A DNA stretch of 64,000 nt from Clostridiales bacterium (GTDB taxonomy: Bacteria; Bacillota; Clostridia; Oscillospirales; Oscillospiraceae), in assembly GCA_019423635.1 (NCBI GenBank), contig JAHZBA010000008.1, positions 25,497 to 89,496 on the forward strand, in the 5' to 3' direction. This document shows, piece by piece, positions 51,468 through 60,451 of the stretch; positions within the stretch are counted from its first letter, which is position 1, and the number at the start of each line of letters is the position of its first letter. A program made the position numbers and the translations under genes. The notes under the pieces were generated by a model that saw only the letters and a program-made list of their open reading frames with translations, searched no databases and was not told where the DNA came from.

Positions 51468-51536
51468 GTCAACCACGAAAAGCACCACATGGATGAGCGG
51501 GAGATCGTGGCGGAGTACCTGGAGCGCGGCAAATAA
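51468..51536 (+). pseudogene. Duplicated 3' end of murE (22 codons plus stop)
   Basis: This is a 69-base copy of 51284-51352, differing at two positions (T/C and G/C), including the stop codon. It has no start signal and is not expected to be expressed separately. It looks like a target or recombination duplication flanking the palindromic element. Confidence 0.85.
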
Positions 51537-51629
51537 GCCCGCCGGCTCTGGCAGAGATGCCTGCCAGGTGCAAAACATAGGGAGCCCCCGCGGCCTCAAG
51601 GAGCGCGCGGGGGAGAGGGAGAGAACATC

Positions 51630-52616
51630 ATGGAGAGAATCCTGCTGGCCTTTGCAGCCGGCTTTGTATTGACCCTGGTGATAGGAAAATTTGTGCTGAA
51701 GGAGCTGCGCAAGCTGAAGGCGGGCCAGGAGATTCGGGCCGACGGTCCCACCTGGCACAAGTCCAAGGCCGGCACTCCGACGATGGGCGGGACCATGTTC
51801 ATTCTGGGCGTGGGGATTGCGGTGTTTTTGCTGGGATGGGATCTGATGCTCTCCGGCAATTTTGCCCATCTGTATGTCTACCTCTTCGCCCTGGTGTTCG
51901 GGCTGATCGGCTTTGTGGACGACTACCGCAAGGTGCGCCAGCACCAGAACGAGGGCCTCACCGCCAGGCAGAAATTTGTGCTGCAGCTGGCGGCGGCGAT
52001 TTTGTTTTTGAGTTTGATGCGCTATGAAAAGCTCCTGACCAACGAGCTGTACGTGCCCTTTTTCAACCGGACCTTCACTCTGAACTGGGTGGTCTATCTG
52101 GTGTTTGCGGGCTTTGTCATTGTGGGCTGTGTCAACTCTGTGAACCTCACCGACGGGGTGGACGGCCTGGCCACCGGCGTCACCTTCGTGGTGATGGTGT
52201 TCTTTACGGCCGTGGGGGCCCTGTGGAGCAGGCAGGGAGTGCTGGCCCTGTTCCCGGCGGCCATGGCCGGGGGCCTGGCGGCCTTCTTCGTCTACAACCA
52301 CCACCCCGCCAAGGTCTTCATGGGAGACACCGGCAGCCTCTTTCTGGGGGGCGCCGTGGCGGCGCTGGGCTTTGTGCTGGACGCGCCGCTGGTGCTGATC
52401 CCGGTGGGGATCATCTACATCGCCGAGACCATGTCCGATATCATTCAGGTGACCTACTTCAAGGCTACCCATGGCAAGCGGTTTTTCAAGATGGCCCCTC
52501 TGCACCACCACCTGGAGCTCTCCGGGTGGAGCGAGGCGAAGCTGGTGGCGGTATTCTCCGCCATCACCCTGGCCGGCTGTGCGCTGGCGTATTGGGGCGT
52601 GCAGGGACGGTATTGA
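51630..52616 (+). CDS. mraY: Phospho-N-acetylmuramoyl-pentapeptide transferase MraY
   Basis: This polytopic membrane enzyme (328 residues, about ten helices) forms lipid I from UDP-MurNAc-pentapeptide and undecaprenyl phosphate. Motifs include the cytosolic GTPTMGGTMFI (about 47-57), FVDDYRKV (about 93-100), the NLTDGVDGLA loop (about 172-181), GDTGSLFLGG and the HHHLE loop near the C-terminus. GAGAGGGAGAG precedes the ATG. Confidence 0.96.
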   Translation: MERILLAFAAGFVLTLVIGKFVLKELRKLKAGQEIRADGPTWHKSKAGTPTMGGTMFILGVGIAVFLLGWDLMLSGNFAHLYVYLFALVFGLIGFVDDYRKVRQHQNEGLTARQKFVLQLAAAILFLSLMRYEKLLTNELYVPFFNRTFTLNWVVYLVFAGFVIVGCVNSVNLTDGVDGLATGVTFVVMVFFTAVGALWSRQGVLALFPAAMAGGLAAFFVYNHHPAKVFMGDTGSLFLGGAVAALGFVLDAPLVLIPVGIIYIAETMSDIIQVTYFKATHGKRFFKMAPLHHHLELSGWSEAKLVAVFSAITLAGCALAYWGVQGRY

Positions 52617-52654
52617 GGGGCGCAAATTTGTGACAAGAGGGGAGGGAGAGCAAG

Positions 52655-53908
52655 ATGACCCAGCAGCGCAGGCCCTATAACCGCCGGGAGGCCCTGGCGC
52701 GGTACGAAGAGCGCCGGCGGCAGGAGGAGGCCAGACGGGAGCAGGCACGGGCCCGGAAATTGAAGCAGGAGGAGAGCCGGGAACTGGCCAAGGGTCCCAT
52801 AGACCTGCCCTTTTGCCTGCTGGTGCTGCTGCTGACGGCCATCGGTCTTGTGATGCTGCTCTCCGCCAGCTTTCCCTCCGCCTACTACGAGCCCTCCACG
52901 CGCAACCCGCTGTACTACTTCACCCGGCAGGGGGCCTTCGCGGTGCTGGGCGTGGCGCTGATGTTTGTGATCGGCAGGATCAACTACCAGCGGTTCCGGG
53001 GCGTGGCGAAGCTGGTTTTGTATGCGGCCATCGTGTTTCTGGTGCTGGTGGTGATTCCCGGGAACCCCCTGGCCATCACCCGCAACAACGCCACCCGCTG
53101 GCTGGGCATCCCCGGTACCACCCTCCAGTTCCAGCCCTCGGAGGTGGCCAAGGCGGCGGTGGTGCTGTACTTTTCCGACAGCATCTCCCGAAAAAAGGAG
53201 AAGATGCGCACCTTCCGCTACGGCATCGCGCCCTACGCCATTTTGCTGGTCCTGCTGGCGCTGCTGGTGGGCATGGAGCCCCACCTCTCCGGCGCGATTT
53301 TGATTCTGGGCGCCGGCGCTGCGCTGATGCTGGTGGGCGGCATCAACTGGGGCTGGGTGCTGGGCGCCCTGGGGGCGGCCGGCGGCATGGTCTACCTGGT
53401 GCTGTTTGTGATCGGTTACAATACCTCCCGGATCACCTCCTGGCTGAACCCGTGGGAGGATGCCCAGGGGAGCGGCTGGCAGCTGAGCCAGAGCCTGATT
53501 ACCATCGGCTCCGGCGGGCTCCTGGGTGTGGGCCTCGGCAAGAGCCGGCAGAAATTCCTGTACCTGCCGGAGGAACATAACGACTTTATCTTTGCCATTA
53601 TCTGTGAGGAGCTGGGCCTCATCGGAGCCGCCATCATCATGCTGCTCTTCGCGGCGCTGATTCTCCGAGGGTACTGGATCGCCCTTCACTCCAGGGACCG
53701 CTTCGGCTGCCTTCTGGTGGTGGGCGTGACCACACTGGTGGCCATGCAGACCTTCCTGAATATCGGCGTGGTGACGGGTCTGTTGCCCACCACCGGCATC
53801 TCCCTGCCCTTTTTCAGCTACGGCGGCACGGCGCTGTCCATCCAGCTGGCGGAGATGGGGATTGTGCTGTCGGTATCCAGGCAGATGCGGCCGCCCAAAA
53901 CCGGCTGA
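52655..53908 (+). CDS. ftsW: Lipid II polymerase FtsW (SEDS family)
   Basis: This is a SEDS glycosyltransferase of 417 residues with about ten TM helices. A charged 45-residue cytoplasmic N-terminus (RREALARYEERRRQEEARREQ) precedes the first helix. Family motifs: NNATRWLGIPGTTLQFQPSEVAK (about 145-170, with the RW..G..QPSE core), HNDFIFAIICEELG (about 308-321, with the catalytic Asp neighbourhood) and the closing GLLPTTGISLPFFSYGG. It partners the PASTA PBP at the septum. There is no murD between mraY and this gene, unlike most dcw clusters. Confidence 0.93.
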   Translation: MTQQRRPYNRREALARYEERRRQEEARREQARARKLKQEESRELAKGPIDLPFCLLVLLLTAIGLVMLLSASFPSAYYEPSTRNPLYYFTRQGAFAVLGVALMFVIGRINYQRFRGVAKLVLYAAIVFLVLVVIPGNPLAITRNNATRWLGIPGTTLQFQPSEVAKAAVVLYFSDSISRKKEKMRTFRYGIAPYAILLVLLALLVGMEPHLSGAILILGAGAALMLVGGINWGWVLGALGAAGGMVYLVLFVIGYNTSRITSWLNPWEDAQGSGWQLSQSLITIGSGGLLGVGLGKSRQKFLYLPEEHNDFIFAIICEELGLIGAAIIMLLFAALILRGYWIALHSRDRFGCLLVVGVTTLVAMQTFLNIGVVTGLLPTTGISLPFFSYGGTALSIQLAEMGIVLSVSRQMRPPKTG

Positions 53909-53999
53909 CGGTAATTGGAGCCCTCCTGAAAGGCTTTGGGGGGAGTTCCCCGGATGAAATGGCAGGTTCCTGATTTCTCATGGGCAAGAAGGTGGTAGT

Positions 54000-55136
54000 T
54001 TGGCAAGACAGCCGAGAAGAGTGGTCTTCACCTGCGGCGGGACAGCGGGGCACATCAACCCGGCCATTGCTCTGGCCCAGCTGACGGCGGAAAAGGTGCC
54101 CGGCGCGGAGTTCCTCTTTGTGGGGGCGGAGCGGGGGCTGGAGAAGACGCTGGTGCCCCAGGCGGGCTATGAGTTTCAGACGGTGCATGTCTCCAGCCTG
54201 CACCGCTCCTTAAAGCCCAGGGAGATCCGGCACAACCTGGTCTCCGCCTGGAACCTCCTGCGCTCGCCTGGGGAGGCCCGGAGAATTCTGCGGGCCTTCC
54301 GGCCGGATGTGGTGGTGGGCACCGGGGGCTACGCCTCCTTCCCCGTGGTGCGGGAGGCCGCCCGGATGGGGATTCCCACGGCGGTTCACGAGTCCAATAT
54401 CGTGCCGGGACTCACCACAAGGATGCTGGAGCCCTACGCGGACCGGATTCTGGTGGGGTTCGAGTCCTGCCGGCAGTACTACAAGCACCCGGAGCGGGTG
54501 GAGGTCACCGGCACGCCGGTGCGGGAGGACTTCTTCCAGCTGACCAAGGCCCAGGCCAAGGCGGCCTTGGGCGTGGACGACGGCCGGCCCCTGATCGTGT
54601 CCTTCTGGGGCTCCCTGGGGGCGTCCGGCATGAACCGGCAGATGGCGGGCTTTCTGGCGCTGGAGGCAGCAAAGGAGCCCTTCCACCACATTCATGCCGC
54701 CGGCGCGGGAAATCTGGAGCGGTTGCAGGCGGATCTGGCGGAAAAGGGGGTGCGCCTGGAGGAGCACCCGGCACTGGAGGTGCGGGAGTACATCTACGAC
54801 ATGGCCAGGGTCTTTCGGGCGGCGGATCTGGTGATCTGCCGGGCCGGGGCCTCCACCATCAGCGAGCTGACGGCCCTGGGCACCCCGGCGCTGATGGTGC
54901 CCTCCCCGTACGTCACCAACAACCACCAGGAGAAGAACGCCAGGGCCCTGGAGGACCACGGCGGCGCGGTGGTGCTGCTGGAGCGGGAGTGCTCTGCCCA
55001 GGCCATGTTCCAGGCGGCCTGTGCCATTCTCCACGATGAGAAGAAGCTGGCGGAGATGGAGCGGGCCATGGCGTCCATCGGCATTCGGGACGCCGGGGAG
55101 CGGATCTTCCGGACGGTGCTGGAGATCCTCAAGTAA
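54000..55136 (+). CDS. murG: UDP-GlcNAc:lipid I N-acetylglucosaminyltransferase MurG
   Basis: This peripheral GT-B glycosyltransferase makes lipid II (378 residues). The N-terminal glycine loop GGTAGH is at 13-18, HESNIVPGLTTR at about 124-135, and the donor-site motif CRAGASTISEL..LGTPALMVPSPYVTNNHQ at about 279-312. The start is a TTG at 54000 (AGGTGG upstream). An ATG at 53980 is in another frame, so a non-ATG start is needed, which suggests reduced expression. Confidence 0.93.
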   Translation: MARQPRRVVFTCGGTAGHINPAIALAQLTAEKVPGAEFLFVGAERGLEKTLVPQAGYEFQTVHVSSLHRSLKPREIRHNLVSAWNLLRSPGEARRILRAFRPDVVVGTGGYASFPVVREAARMGIPTAVHESNIVPGLTTRMLEPYADRILVGFESCRQYYKHPERVEVTGTPVREDFFQLTKAQAKAALGVDDGRPLIVSFWGSLGASGMNRQMAGFLALEAAKEPFHHIHAAGAGNLERLQADLAEKGVRLEEHPALEVREYIYDMARVFRAADLVICRAGASTISELTALGTPALMVPSPYVTNNHQEKNARALEDHGGAVVLLERECSAQAMFQAACAILHDEKKLAEMERAMASIGIRDAGERIFRTVLEILK

Positions 55137-55196
55137 CCAAAATTCTCCCGTTTCCATAGGATGGAGCAACCATTCTTGGAAGCGGAGGGAACCATC

Positions 55197-56444
55197 ATGC
55201 TGATGATTAACGGCGGCAGGCGCCTGGACGGCGAAGTGCAGGTCCAGGGGGCAAAGAACAGCGTGCTGCCCATTCTGGCGGCCACGCTGCTGACGGGGGG
55301 CGAGGTGCTGCTCCGAAACTGCCCCCGCCTGCGGGATGTGGACGCCTCGGTGCGGATTTTGAAGGAGCTGGGGTGTGAGGCCCGCTGGGAGGCCGGAGAT
55401 CTGGCCGTCAACACGGCGGGGTTGAACGGCTGCGCCGTCTCTGATATACTGATGCGGGAAATGCGCTCCTCCGCCATCTTTCTGGGGGCCATTCTGGCCC
55501 GGTGCGGACAGGCGGAGCTCAGCTATCCCGGCGGCTGTGAGCTGGGTCCCCGGCCCATCGACCTGCACCTGGCGGGTCTGCGGGACCTGGGAGCGGAGAT
55601 TGACGACGCCGGCGGCGTCCTCCACTGCCGGGCGGCGCGGCTGCGGGGCCGGGAGATCGTGCTGAGCCTGCCCTCCGTGGGCGCCACGGAGAATTTGATG
55701 CTGGCGGCCTGCGGGGCGGAGGGGACGACCTCCATCTGCAATGCCGCCCGGGAGCCGGAGATCGTGGATCTCCAGGGCTTTCTGAACGCCTGCGGCGCCA
55801 AGGTCTCCGGCGCCGGCAGCTCCGCCGTGGTGGTGGAGGGAGGACGGGTGCTCCACGGCTGTACTTACTCCATTATGCCCGACCGCATTGCGGCGGCCAC
55901 CTACCTCTGCGCGGCGGCTTCCGCCGGCGGCGTGGCGCTGCTGCGGGGAGCCCGGGAGGACCACCTGTCCACCGTCACCGCGGTTTTGCGGGAGGCCGGG
56001 TGCGACATCGTATCGGACCGGGCGGGGATCGCCTGTGTCAGTCAGAAGCCGCTGCGGTCGGTCCGCCCGGTGCGGACAGCCCCCTATCCCGGCTTTCCCA
56101 CGGACGCCCAGGCCATTCTGATGGCGGCGCTGCTGCGAAGCCGGGGCGCCACCGTGTTTGAGGAGAACATCTTTGAAAACCGTTACCGCCATGTGGATGA
56201 GCTGACCCGCATGGGGGCGGATATCCGGGTTTCCGGCCGGGCAGCGGTGGTGACGGGAGTGGAGACCCTCCACGGCGCGCCGGTGCGATGTACGGACCTG
56301 CGGGGCGGCGCGGCGCTGTGCGTTGCGGCGCTGGCGGCGGAAGGGGAGACCCGGGTGGAGGAGACCGCCCACATCGACCGGGGCTATGAGGATATCGTGC
56401 GGGATTTGCAGGCGCTTGGCGCGGACATCCGGCGCACGGACTGA
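55197..56444 (+). CDS. murA: UDP-N-acetylglucosamine 1-carboxyvinyltransferase MurA
   Basis: This is the first committed enzyme of peptidoglycan synthesis, transferring enolpyruvate from PEP to UDP-GlcNAc (415 residues). Lys20-Asn21 (GAKNSVLPILAA) and the catalytic Cys114 in PGGCELGPRPIDLH are present, so fosfomycin sensitivity is expected from the active-site Cys. ATG 55197 (GGAGGGA upstream) replaces a 12-codon-longer frame. Its location between murG and ftsQ is found in some Clostridia. Confidence 0.95.
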   Translation: MLMINGGRRLDGEVQVQGAKNSVLPILAATLLTGGEVLLRNCPRLRDVDASVRILKELGCEARWEAGDLAVNTAGLNGCAVSDILMREMRSSAIFLGAILARCGQAELSYPGGCELGPRPIDLHLAGLRDLGAEIDDAGGVLHCRAARLRGREIVLSLPSVGATENLMLAACGAEGTTSICNAAREPEIVDLQGFLNACGAKVSGAGSSAVVVEGGRVLHGCTYSIMPDRIAAATYLCAAASAGGVALLRGAREDHLSTVTAVLREAGCDIVSDRAGIACVSQKPLRSVRPVRTAPYPGFPTDAQAILMAALLRSRGATVFEENIFENRYRHVDELTRMGADIRVSGRAAVVTGVETLHGAPVRCTDLRGGAALCVAALAAEGETRVEETAHIDRGYEDIVRDLQALGADIRRTD

Positions 56445-56608
56445 GCGGGAAACCGGTTTGCGCGCAGGCCGGATGTGCTCTGCGCGGGGAGAATCCCAGG
56501 GATCGGCAAAGCCCGGGCGCGGAGATCCGTGTTCCGGAGGGAACGAAGGACGGCCCCGGCAGCAAAGAGACAACAGAGGCAGAACTCCTGCGGGAAGGAT
56601 TTACCGAC

Positions 56609-57382
56609 ATGGCAAGACGCAGATATTCCAATCGGAGGCGGCGGAGGGGAAGCTTCGGCTTTCTCTATAAACTCCTGTCCGTTCTGGTCATCTGCGGGTG
56701 CCTGGTGGCCGCGCTGACGCTGTTTTTCCGGGTGGATACCATTGTGGTCAGCGGCCAGAGCCGCTATACCGAGGAGGAGATCCGGCAGGCCTGCGGGATT
56801 CAGCCGGGAGACAACCTGATTCTGCTGAACAAATACGAGGCACAGCGCCGGATTCGGGAGGCGCTGCCCTATGTGGAGACCCCTTACATCCACCGCAAGC
56901 TGCCGGATACCCTGGTGATCGAGGTGGAGGAGTGCGGAACGCCGGCGGCTCTGGTGCAGGACGGCAGCACCTGGCTCATCAGCGCCAAGGGCATGATCGT
57001 GGACCAGAAGCCCACCGGCGCGGCGGGAGAGTATGTGGGCATCACCGGCTGCACGCTGCTGGCGCCCGCTGTGGGCACGCCTATCGCCCTGGCCAGCGAG
57101 TACAGTGTGCAGCAGGAGAGCCTCTTGAACCTGCTGTCGGCGCTGGAGGAGGCCAATATGCTGGACAAGACCGACGAGATCCGCATGGATGACCTCTCCG
57201 TGATCCGCATGGACTATATCGGGCGCTTTACCGTGAAGCTGCCCTACGGCGCGGACTACGCGGTGAAGCTGCGGATCTTGCAGATGGCCATTGACAGCGA
57301 ATATGTGCAGGACAACATGACCGGAACCTTCGATATGACCCGGGAGGACGGCCGGACGTATCTGGATCAGAGTGTCCGCTAG
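56609..57382 (+). CDS. ftsQ: Cell division protein FtsQ/DivIB
   Basis: This is a bitopic division protein of 257 residues. A very basic cytoplasmic N-terminus (MARRRYSNRRRRRGS) is followed by a TM helix at about 20-42. A POTRA domain (about 48-115; VDTIVVSGQSRYTEEEIRQACGI) and the FtsQ beta domain (about 120-250) follow. It bridges FtsL and the PBP/FtsW pair. It lies 165 bases after murA and before ftsZ; ftsA is absent. Confidence 0.9.
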   Translation: MARRRYSNRRRRRGSFGFLYKLLSVLVICGCLVAALTLFFRVDTIVVSGQSRYTEEEIRQACGIQPGDNLILLNKYEAQRRIREALPYVETPYIHRKLPDTLVIEVEECGTPAALVQDGSTWLISAKGMIVDQKPTGAAGEYVGITGCTLLAPAVGTPIALASEYSVQQESLLNLLSALEEANMLDKTDEIRMDDLSVIRMDYIGRFTVKLPYGADYAVKLRILQMAIDSEYVQDNMTGTFDMTREDGRTYLDQSVR

Positions 57383-57431
57383 CCGAAACATCCAAAATTT
57401 GAAAAAAATCCAGGAAAACAGGTCTGGACAC

Positions 57432-57460
57432 TTGACCGGAGCGGGAAAGTGTCATACAAT
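57432..57460 (+). promoter_or_regulatory. Predicted sigma-A promoter of ftsZ
   Basis: TTGACC (57432-57437), a 17-base spacer and TACAAT (57455-57460), 84 bases upstream of ftsZ. It gives the abundant FtsZ its own transcription inside the cluster. Confidence 0.75.
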
Positions 57461-57543
57461 GAAAAAAGGCACTATCCACAGGATATAGTATACACCAACG
57501 GGTATTTCGACCCGTTTCTACAAAAGATAGCAGGAGGCACACT

Positions 57544-58665
57544 ATGGCATTTGGGATGGAAACCGGTCCTGATTCCGTTGTGAATATCAAGGTCATCGGT
57601 GTTGGCGGCGCAGGGAACAATGTGGTGAACCGCATGGTCCGCTCCGGAACCAAGGGCGTGGACTTCGTGGCGGTGAATACCGACAAGCAGGCGCTGAACG
57701 TGTCCAGCGCCACTTACAAGATCCAGATCGGCGAGAAGCTGACCCACGGTCAGGGTGCCGGTTCTGACCCGGAAGTGGGCCGCAAGTCCGCCGAGGAGAG
57801 CCGCGGGCAGATTGCCAAGGCCCTGGAGGACACGGACATGGTGTTCATCACCGCCGGCATGGGCGGCGGCACCGGCACCGGCGCGGCCCCCATCGTGGCG
57901 GAGATTGCCAAGGAGACGGGTACGCTGACCGTGGCGGTGGTCACAAAGCCCTTTGGATTTGAGGGGCGCCGGCGGATGCAGCAGGCGGAGGCCGGAATTG
58001 CCGAGCTGGAGGGGAAGGTGGACTCCCTGGTCATCATCCCCAACGAGCGGCTCAAGCACGCCACCGATCAGAAGATCACCTTTGCCAACGCCTTTGAAAT
58101 CGCCGACGACGTGCTGCGTCAGGCGGTGCAGTCCATCTCTGATCTGATCCGGGAGACGGGCTTCATCAACCTGGACTTCGCCGATGTCACCGCCATTATG
58201 AAGGACGCCGGCATGGCCCACATGGGCATGGGCCGGGCCGCCGGCAAGGGCAAGGCCGAGGAGGCCGCCCAGATGGCCATTTCCAGCCCGCTGCTGGAGA
58301 CCTCCATCAACGGTGCCCGGGGCATCCTCATCAATGTGGCGGGCTCTTTGGATATGGACCTGGAGGAGGTGGACAAGGCCGCCTCGCTGATCCAGGCTGC
58401 CGTCCACCCCGACGCCAACACCATCTTCGGCGCCACCTTCGATGAGACGCTGGAGGACGAGATCCGGGTCACCGTCATTGCCACCGGCTTTGACAAGCAC
58501 GGCGGCGAGCTGCCGAAGATGGCCGAGGAGGCCGCCGCGGAGACGGAGAGCAGCGGCGCTGCGAAGGCACCCATGCCGCTGAGGGAGGAGGACATCTCCA
58601 AGCCCGAGAAGGAGGACGATCCCTTCAACGATATCTTCAAAATTTTCAATAAGCGGGACGAGTGA
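57544..58665 (+). CDS. ftsZ: Cell division GTPase FtsZ
   Basis: This is the tubulin-like GTPase that forms the Z-ring (373 residues). The tubulin signature [10 protein letters not shown] lies at about 107-116, with [13 protein letters not shown] near 21-33. A synergy-loop region [20 protein letters not shown] is at about 207-226. A variable linker leads to the C-terminal [19 protein letters not shown], a somewhat divergent form of the conserved peptide that usually binds FtsA, SepF or ZapD. AGGAGG precedes the ATG. Confidence 0.98.
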   Translation: MAFGMETGPDSVVNIKVIGVGGAGNNVVNRMVRSGTKGVDFVAVNTDKQALNVSSATYKIQIGEKLTHGQGAGSDPEVGRKSAEESRGQIAKALEDTDMVFITAGMGGGTGTGAAPIVAEIAKETGTLTVAVVTKPFGFEGRRRMQQAEAGIAELEGKVDSLVIIPNERLKHATDQKITFANAFEIADDVLRQAVQSISDLIRETGFINLDFADVTAIMKDAGMAHMGMGRAAGKGKAEEAAQMAISSPLLETSINGARGILINVAGSLDMDLEEVDKAASLIQAAVHPDANTIFGATFDETLEDEIRVTVIATGFDKHGGELPKMAEEAAAETESSGAAKAPMPLREEDISKPEKEDDPFNDIFKIFNKRDE

Positions 58666-58681
58666 TTTGAAAAGATTGGAA

Positions 58682-58709
58682 GACCCCGCAGGCTTTTGCC
58701 TGCGGGGTC
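58682..58709 (+). terminator. Terminator after ftsZ
   Basis: A 12-bp stem (GACCCCGCAGGC with its complement at 58698-58709) and a TTTT loop are followed by CTCTTTTTG, 16 bases after the stop. Confidence 0.9.
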
Positions 58710-58856
58710 CTCTTTTTGTCTGCGGTGCGGGCAAAGGCAGAGACTGCCATGGGGACACTGGCGGTTTTTGCTTTGCGTGGTTTGCTTCACGGCGGCAGAA
58801 GATAGACCTGCCGGCAGCAGCCGGCGATGATTTTTTGGAAACGGGGTGATCTTTCA

Positions 58857-59861
58857 TTGTATGGATCTTTGCAAGGCGCAAAGCGGCTGCTGCGCTGCGG
58901 TGCGGCGGCAGTGCTGGCGCTGCTGCTGTGCGGGGCGGCCGGCGCCTCCGCGGCGGAGGTGAGGACCTTGGTGCCGGGAGGACACACCGTGGGCATCAAG
59001 CTGTTTTCCAGAGGTGTGGTGGTGGTGAAGCTCACAGAGGGCGGTACGCCGGCCCGGGCCTGCGGGCTGCAGACGGGTGACGTCATCGTCAACTGTGCCG
59101 GCAGTGCCGTCACCTCCACAGAGCAATTTCAATCCCTGATTCAAAAGAGCGGCGGGGAGAGCACGGATTTGCAGGTGCGGCGGGATGGCAGCAGCATGAC
59201 CCTCTCGGTGGAGCCCTCCCGGAACGAGCAGGGCGTCTACTGCATCGGCGCCTGGATTCGGGACAGCATGGCCGGTATCGGCACCATGACCTATTATGAC
59301 CCGGCCACCGGGGCCTTCGGCGCCCTGGGCCACGGCATTACGGATGTGGATACCGCCCAGCTGATGCCCTTTGCCAACGGCTCCATTCTGCCCTCCACCG
59401 TCAAGGCGGTGAAGAAGGGCGAGAGCGGAGCCGCTGGGGAACTGCGGGGGGATTTCGACCTGACCCGGGACTTGGGCGGTCTCTATGCCAACACGGCCAG
59501 CGGCGTATTCGGTACCCTGGCGGAGACGCCGGCCCAGGGAGAGGCCCTGCCCACCGGCACGGCCCAGCCGGGACCGGCGGAGATCCGGGCCAATGTTCAG
59601 GGAGACCAGGTGGAGACCTATGACATTGAAATTCTCAAGGTGATGCCCGGCAGCGGCGACGGCCGGGACATGGTGCTCTCCGTCACCGACCCGGCGCTGC
59701 TGGAGGTCACCGGCGGCATTGTCCAGGGGATGAGCGGTTCGCCGATTGTTCAAAACGGCTGTCTGGTGGGAGCTGTGACCCATGTCCTCTTAAATGATCC
59801 CACAAAAGGATATGGGATTTCCATCAATCATATGCTGGAGGCATCTGGAAACCAGGGATGA
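58857..59861 (+). CDS. spoIVB: SpoIVB peptidase (sporulation sigma-K checkpoint protease)
   Basis: This is an S55-family serine protease made in the forespore that signals to the mother-cell pro-sigma-K processing complex in Bacillus (334 residues from the chosen start). A signal/anchor segment (about 10-32) is followed by a PDZ domain (about 38-118, ARACGLQTGDVIVNCAG) and the S55 domain. That domain has His159 and Asp163 (GALGHGITD) and the catalytic Ser in GMSGSPI (about 291-297). The TTG at 58857 is preferred because GGGGTGATC lies just upstream; an ATG ten codons earlier lacks a ribosome site. It shows that the organism has sporulation genes. Confidence 0.9.
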   Translation: MYGSLQGAKRLLRCGAAAVLALLLCGAAGASAAEVRTLVPGGHTVGIKLFSRGVVVVKLTEGGTPARACGLQTGDVIVNCAGSAVTSTEQFQSLIQKSGGESTDLQVRRDGSSMTLSVEPSRNEQGVYCIGAWIRDSMAGIGTMTYYDPATGAFGALGHGITDVDTAQLMPFANGSILPSTVKAVKKGESGAAGELRGDFDLTRDLGGLYANTASGVFGTLAETPAQGEALPTGTAQPGPAEIRANVQGDQVETYDIEILKVMPGSGDGRDMVLSVTDPALLEVTGGIVQGMSGSPIVQNGCLVGAVTHVLLNDPTKGYGISINHMLEASGNQG

Positions 59862-59946
59862 CATCCGCAAAGCGGCGGACTGCCGTTTGACGGATTCTGC
59901 GAGCTGTCCGAATGCGTTTTTCAGCTGTTGACGGCGCGTAAAACAG

Positions 59947-59972
59947 CAGGGAGCGGCGTTTGCCGCTCCCTG
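59947..59972 (-). terminator. Terminator of the thrE-type operon
   Basis: An 11-bp stem (CAGGGAGCGGC and complement) with a 4-base loop is followed on the minus strand by CTGTTTTACG. It is also downstream of spoIVB on the other strand. Confidence 0.75.
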
Positions 59973-59982
59973 TCCCGTTTGC

Positions 59983-60438
59983 TCAGGCCCGCCGCCTTGG
60001 CGGCCGCAGGTGGGGATAGATGGCCCGAAACAGCGACGCGGTCATCATGGCGCCCACCGCCAGCGCCGCCGCCATGCCGAAGGTGTAGAGCAGGGTGTTC
60101 AGGAACTGCTGGATGTCCCCCGCCACACAGTAGCTCATGGCGTAGTAGATGCCCCCGCCGGGGACCAGCGGCAGCAGAGCAACCAGCAGGTAGCAGGTTA
60201 CGGGACAGTGGCGCAGCCGGGCCATGATCTCGGAGTAGGTGCCGATGGCGGCCGAGGCCAGGAAGGCGGCGAAAATGGTGCTCCCGGCCAGCAGGTAGAT
60301 CAGCCAGCCCAGGGCGCCGCCTACGGCGCAGATCAGCTTGCCCACGCCGTGGATGTTGAACATCTGCGTAAAGCCGATGCAGGCCAGAAAAACGCAGAGA
60401 CAGGGCAGCAGGTATTCAGACCAGATCATATGCAGCAT
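59983..60438 (-). CDS. Threonine/serine exporter family protein, ThrE small part (DUF3815)
   Basis: This is a 151-residue membrane protein of the ThrE_2/DUF3815 family with about five helices. It has GFTQMFNIHGVGKLICAVGGALGW and the ALLPLVPGGGIYYAMSYCV motif, the ThrE permease signature. It forms a split transporter with the DUF1212 protein encoded 13 bases upstream. In Corynebacterium ThrE both parts are fused and export threonine and serine. ATG 60438 follows AAGGAGG. Confidence 0.85.
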   Translation of the reverse strand: MLHMIWSEYLLPCLCVFLACIGFTQMFNIHGVGKLICAVGGALGWLIYLLAGSTIFAAFLASAAIGTYSEIMARLRHCPVTCYLLVALLPLVPGGGIYYAMSYCVAGDIQQFLNTLLYTFGMAAALAVGAMMTASLFRAIYPHLRPPRRRA

Positions 60439-60451
60439 GACGGCATCCTCC

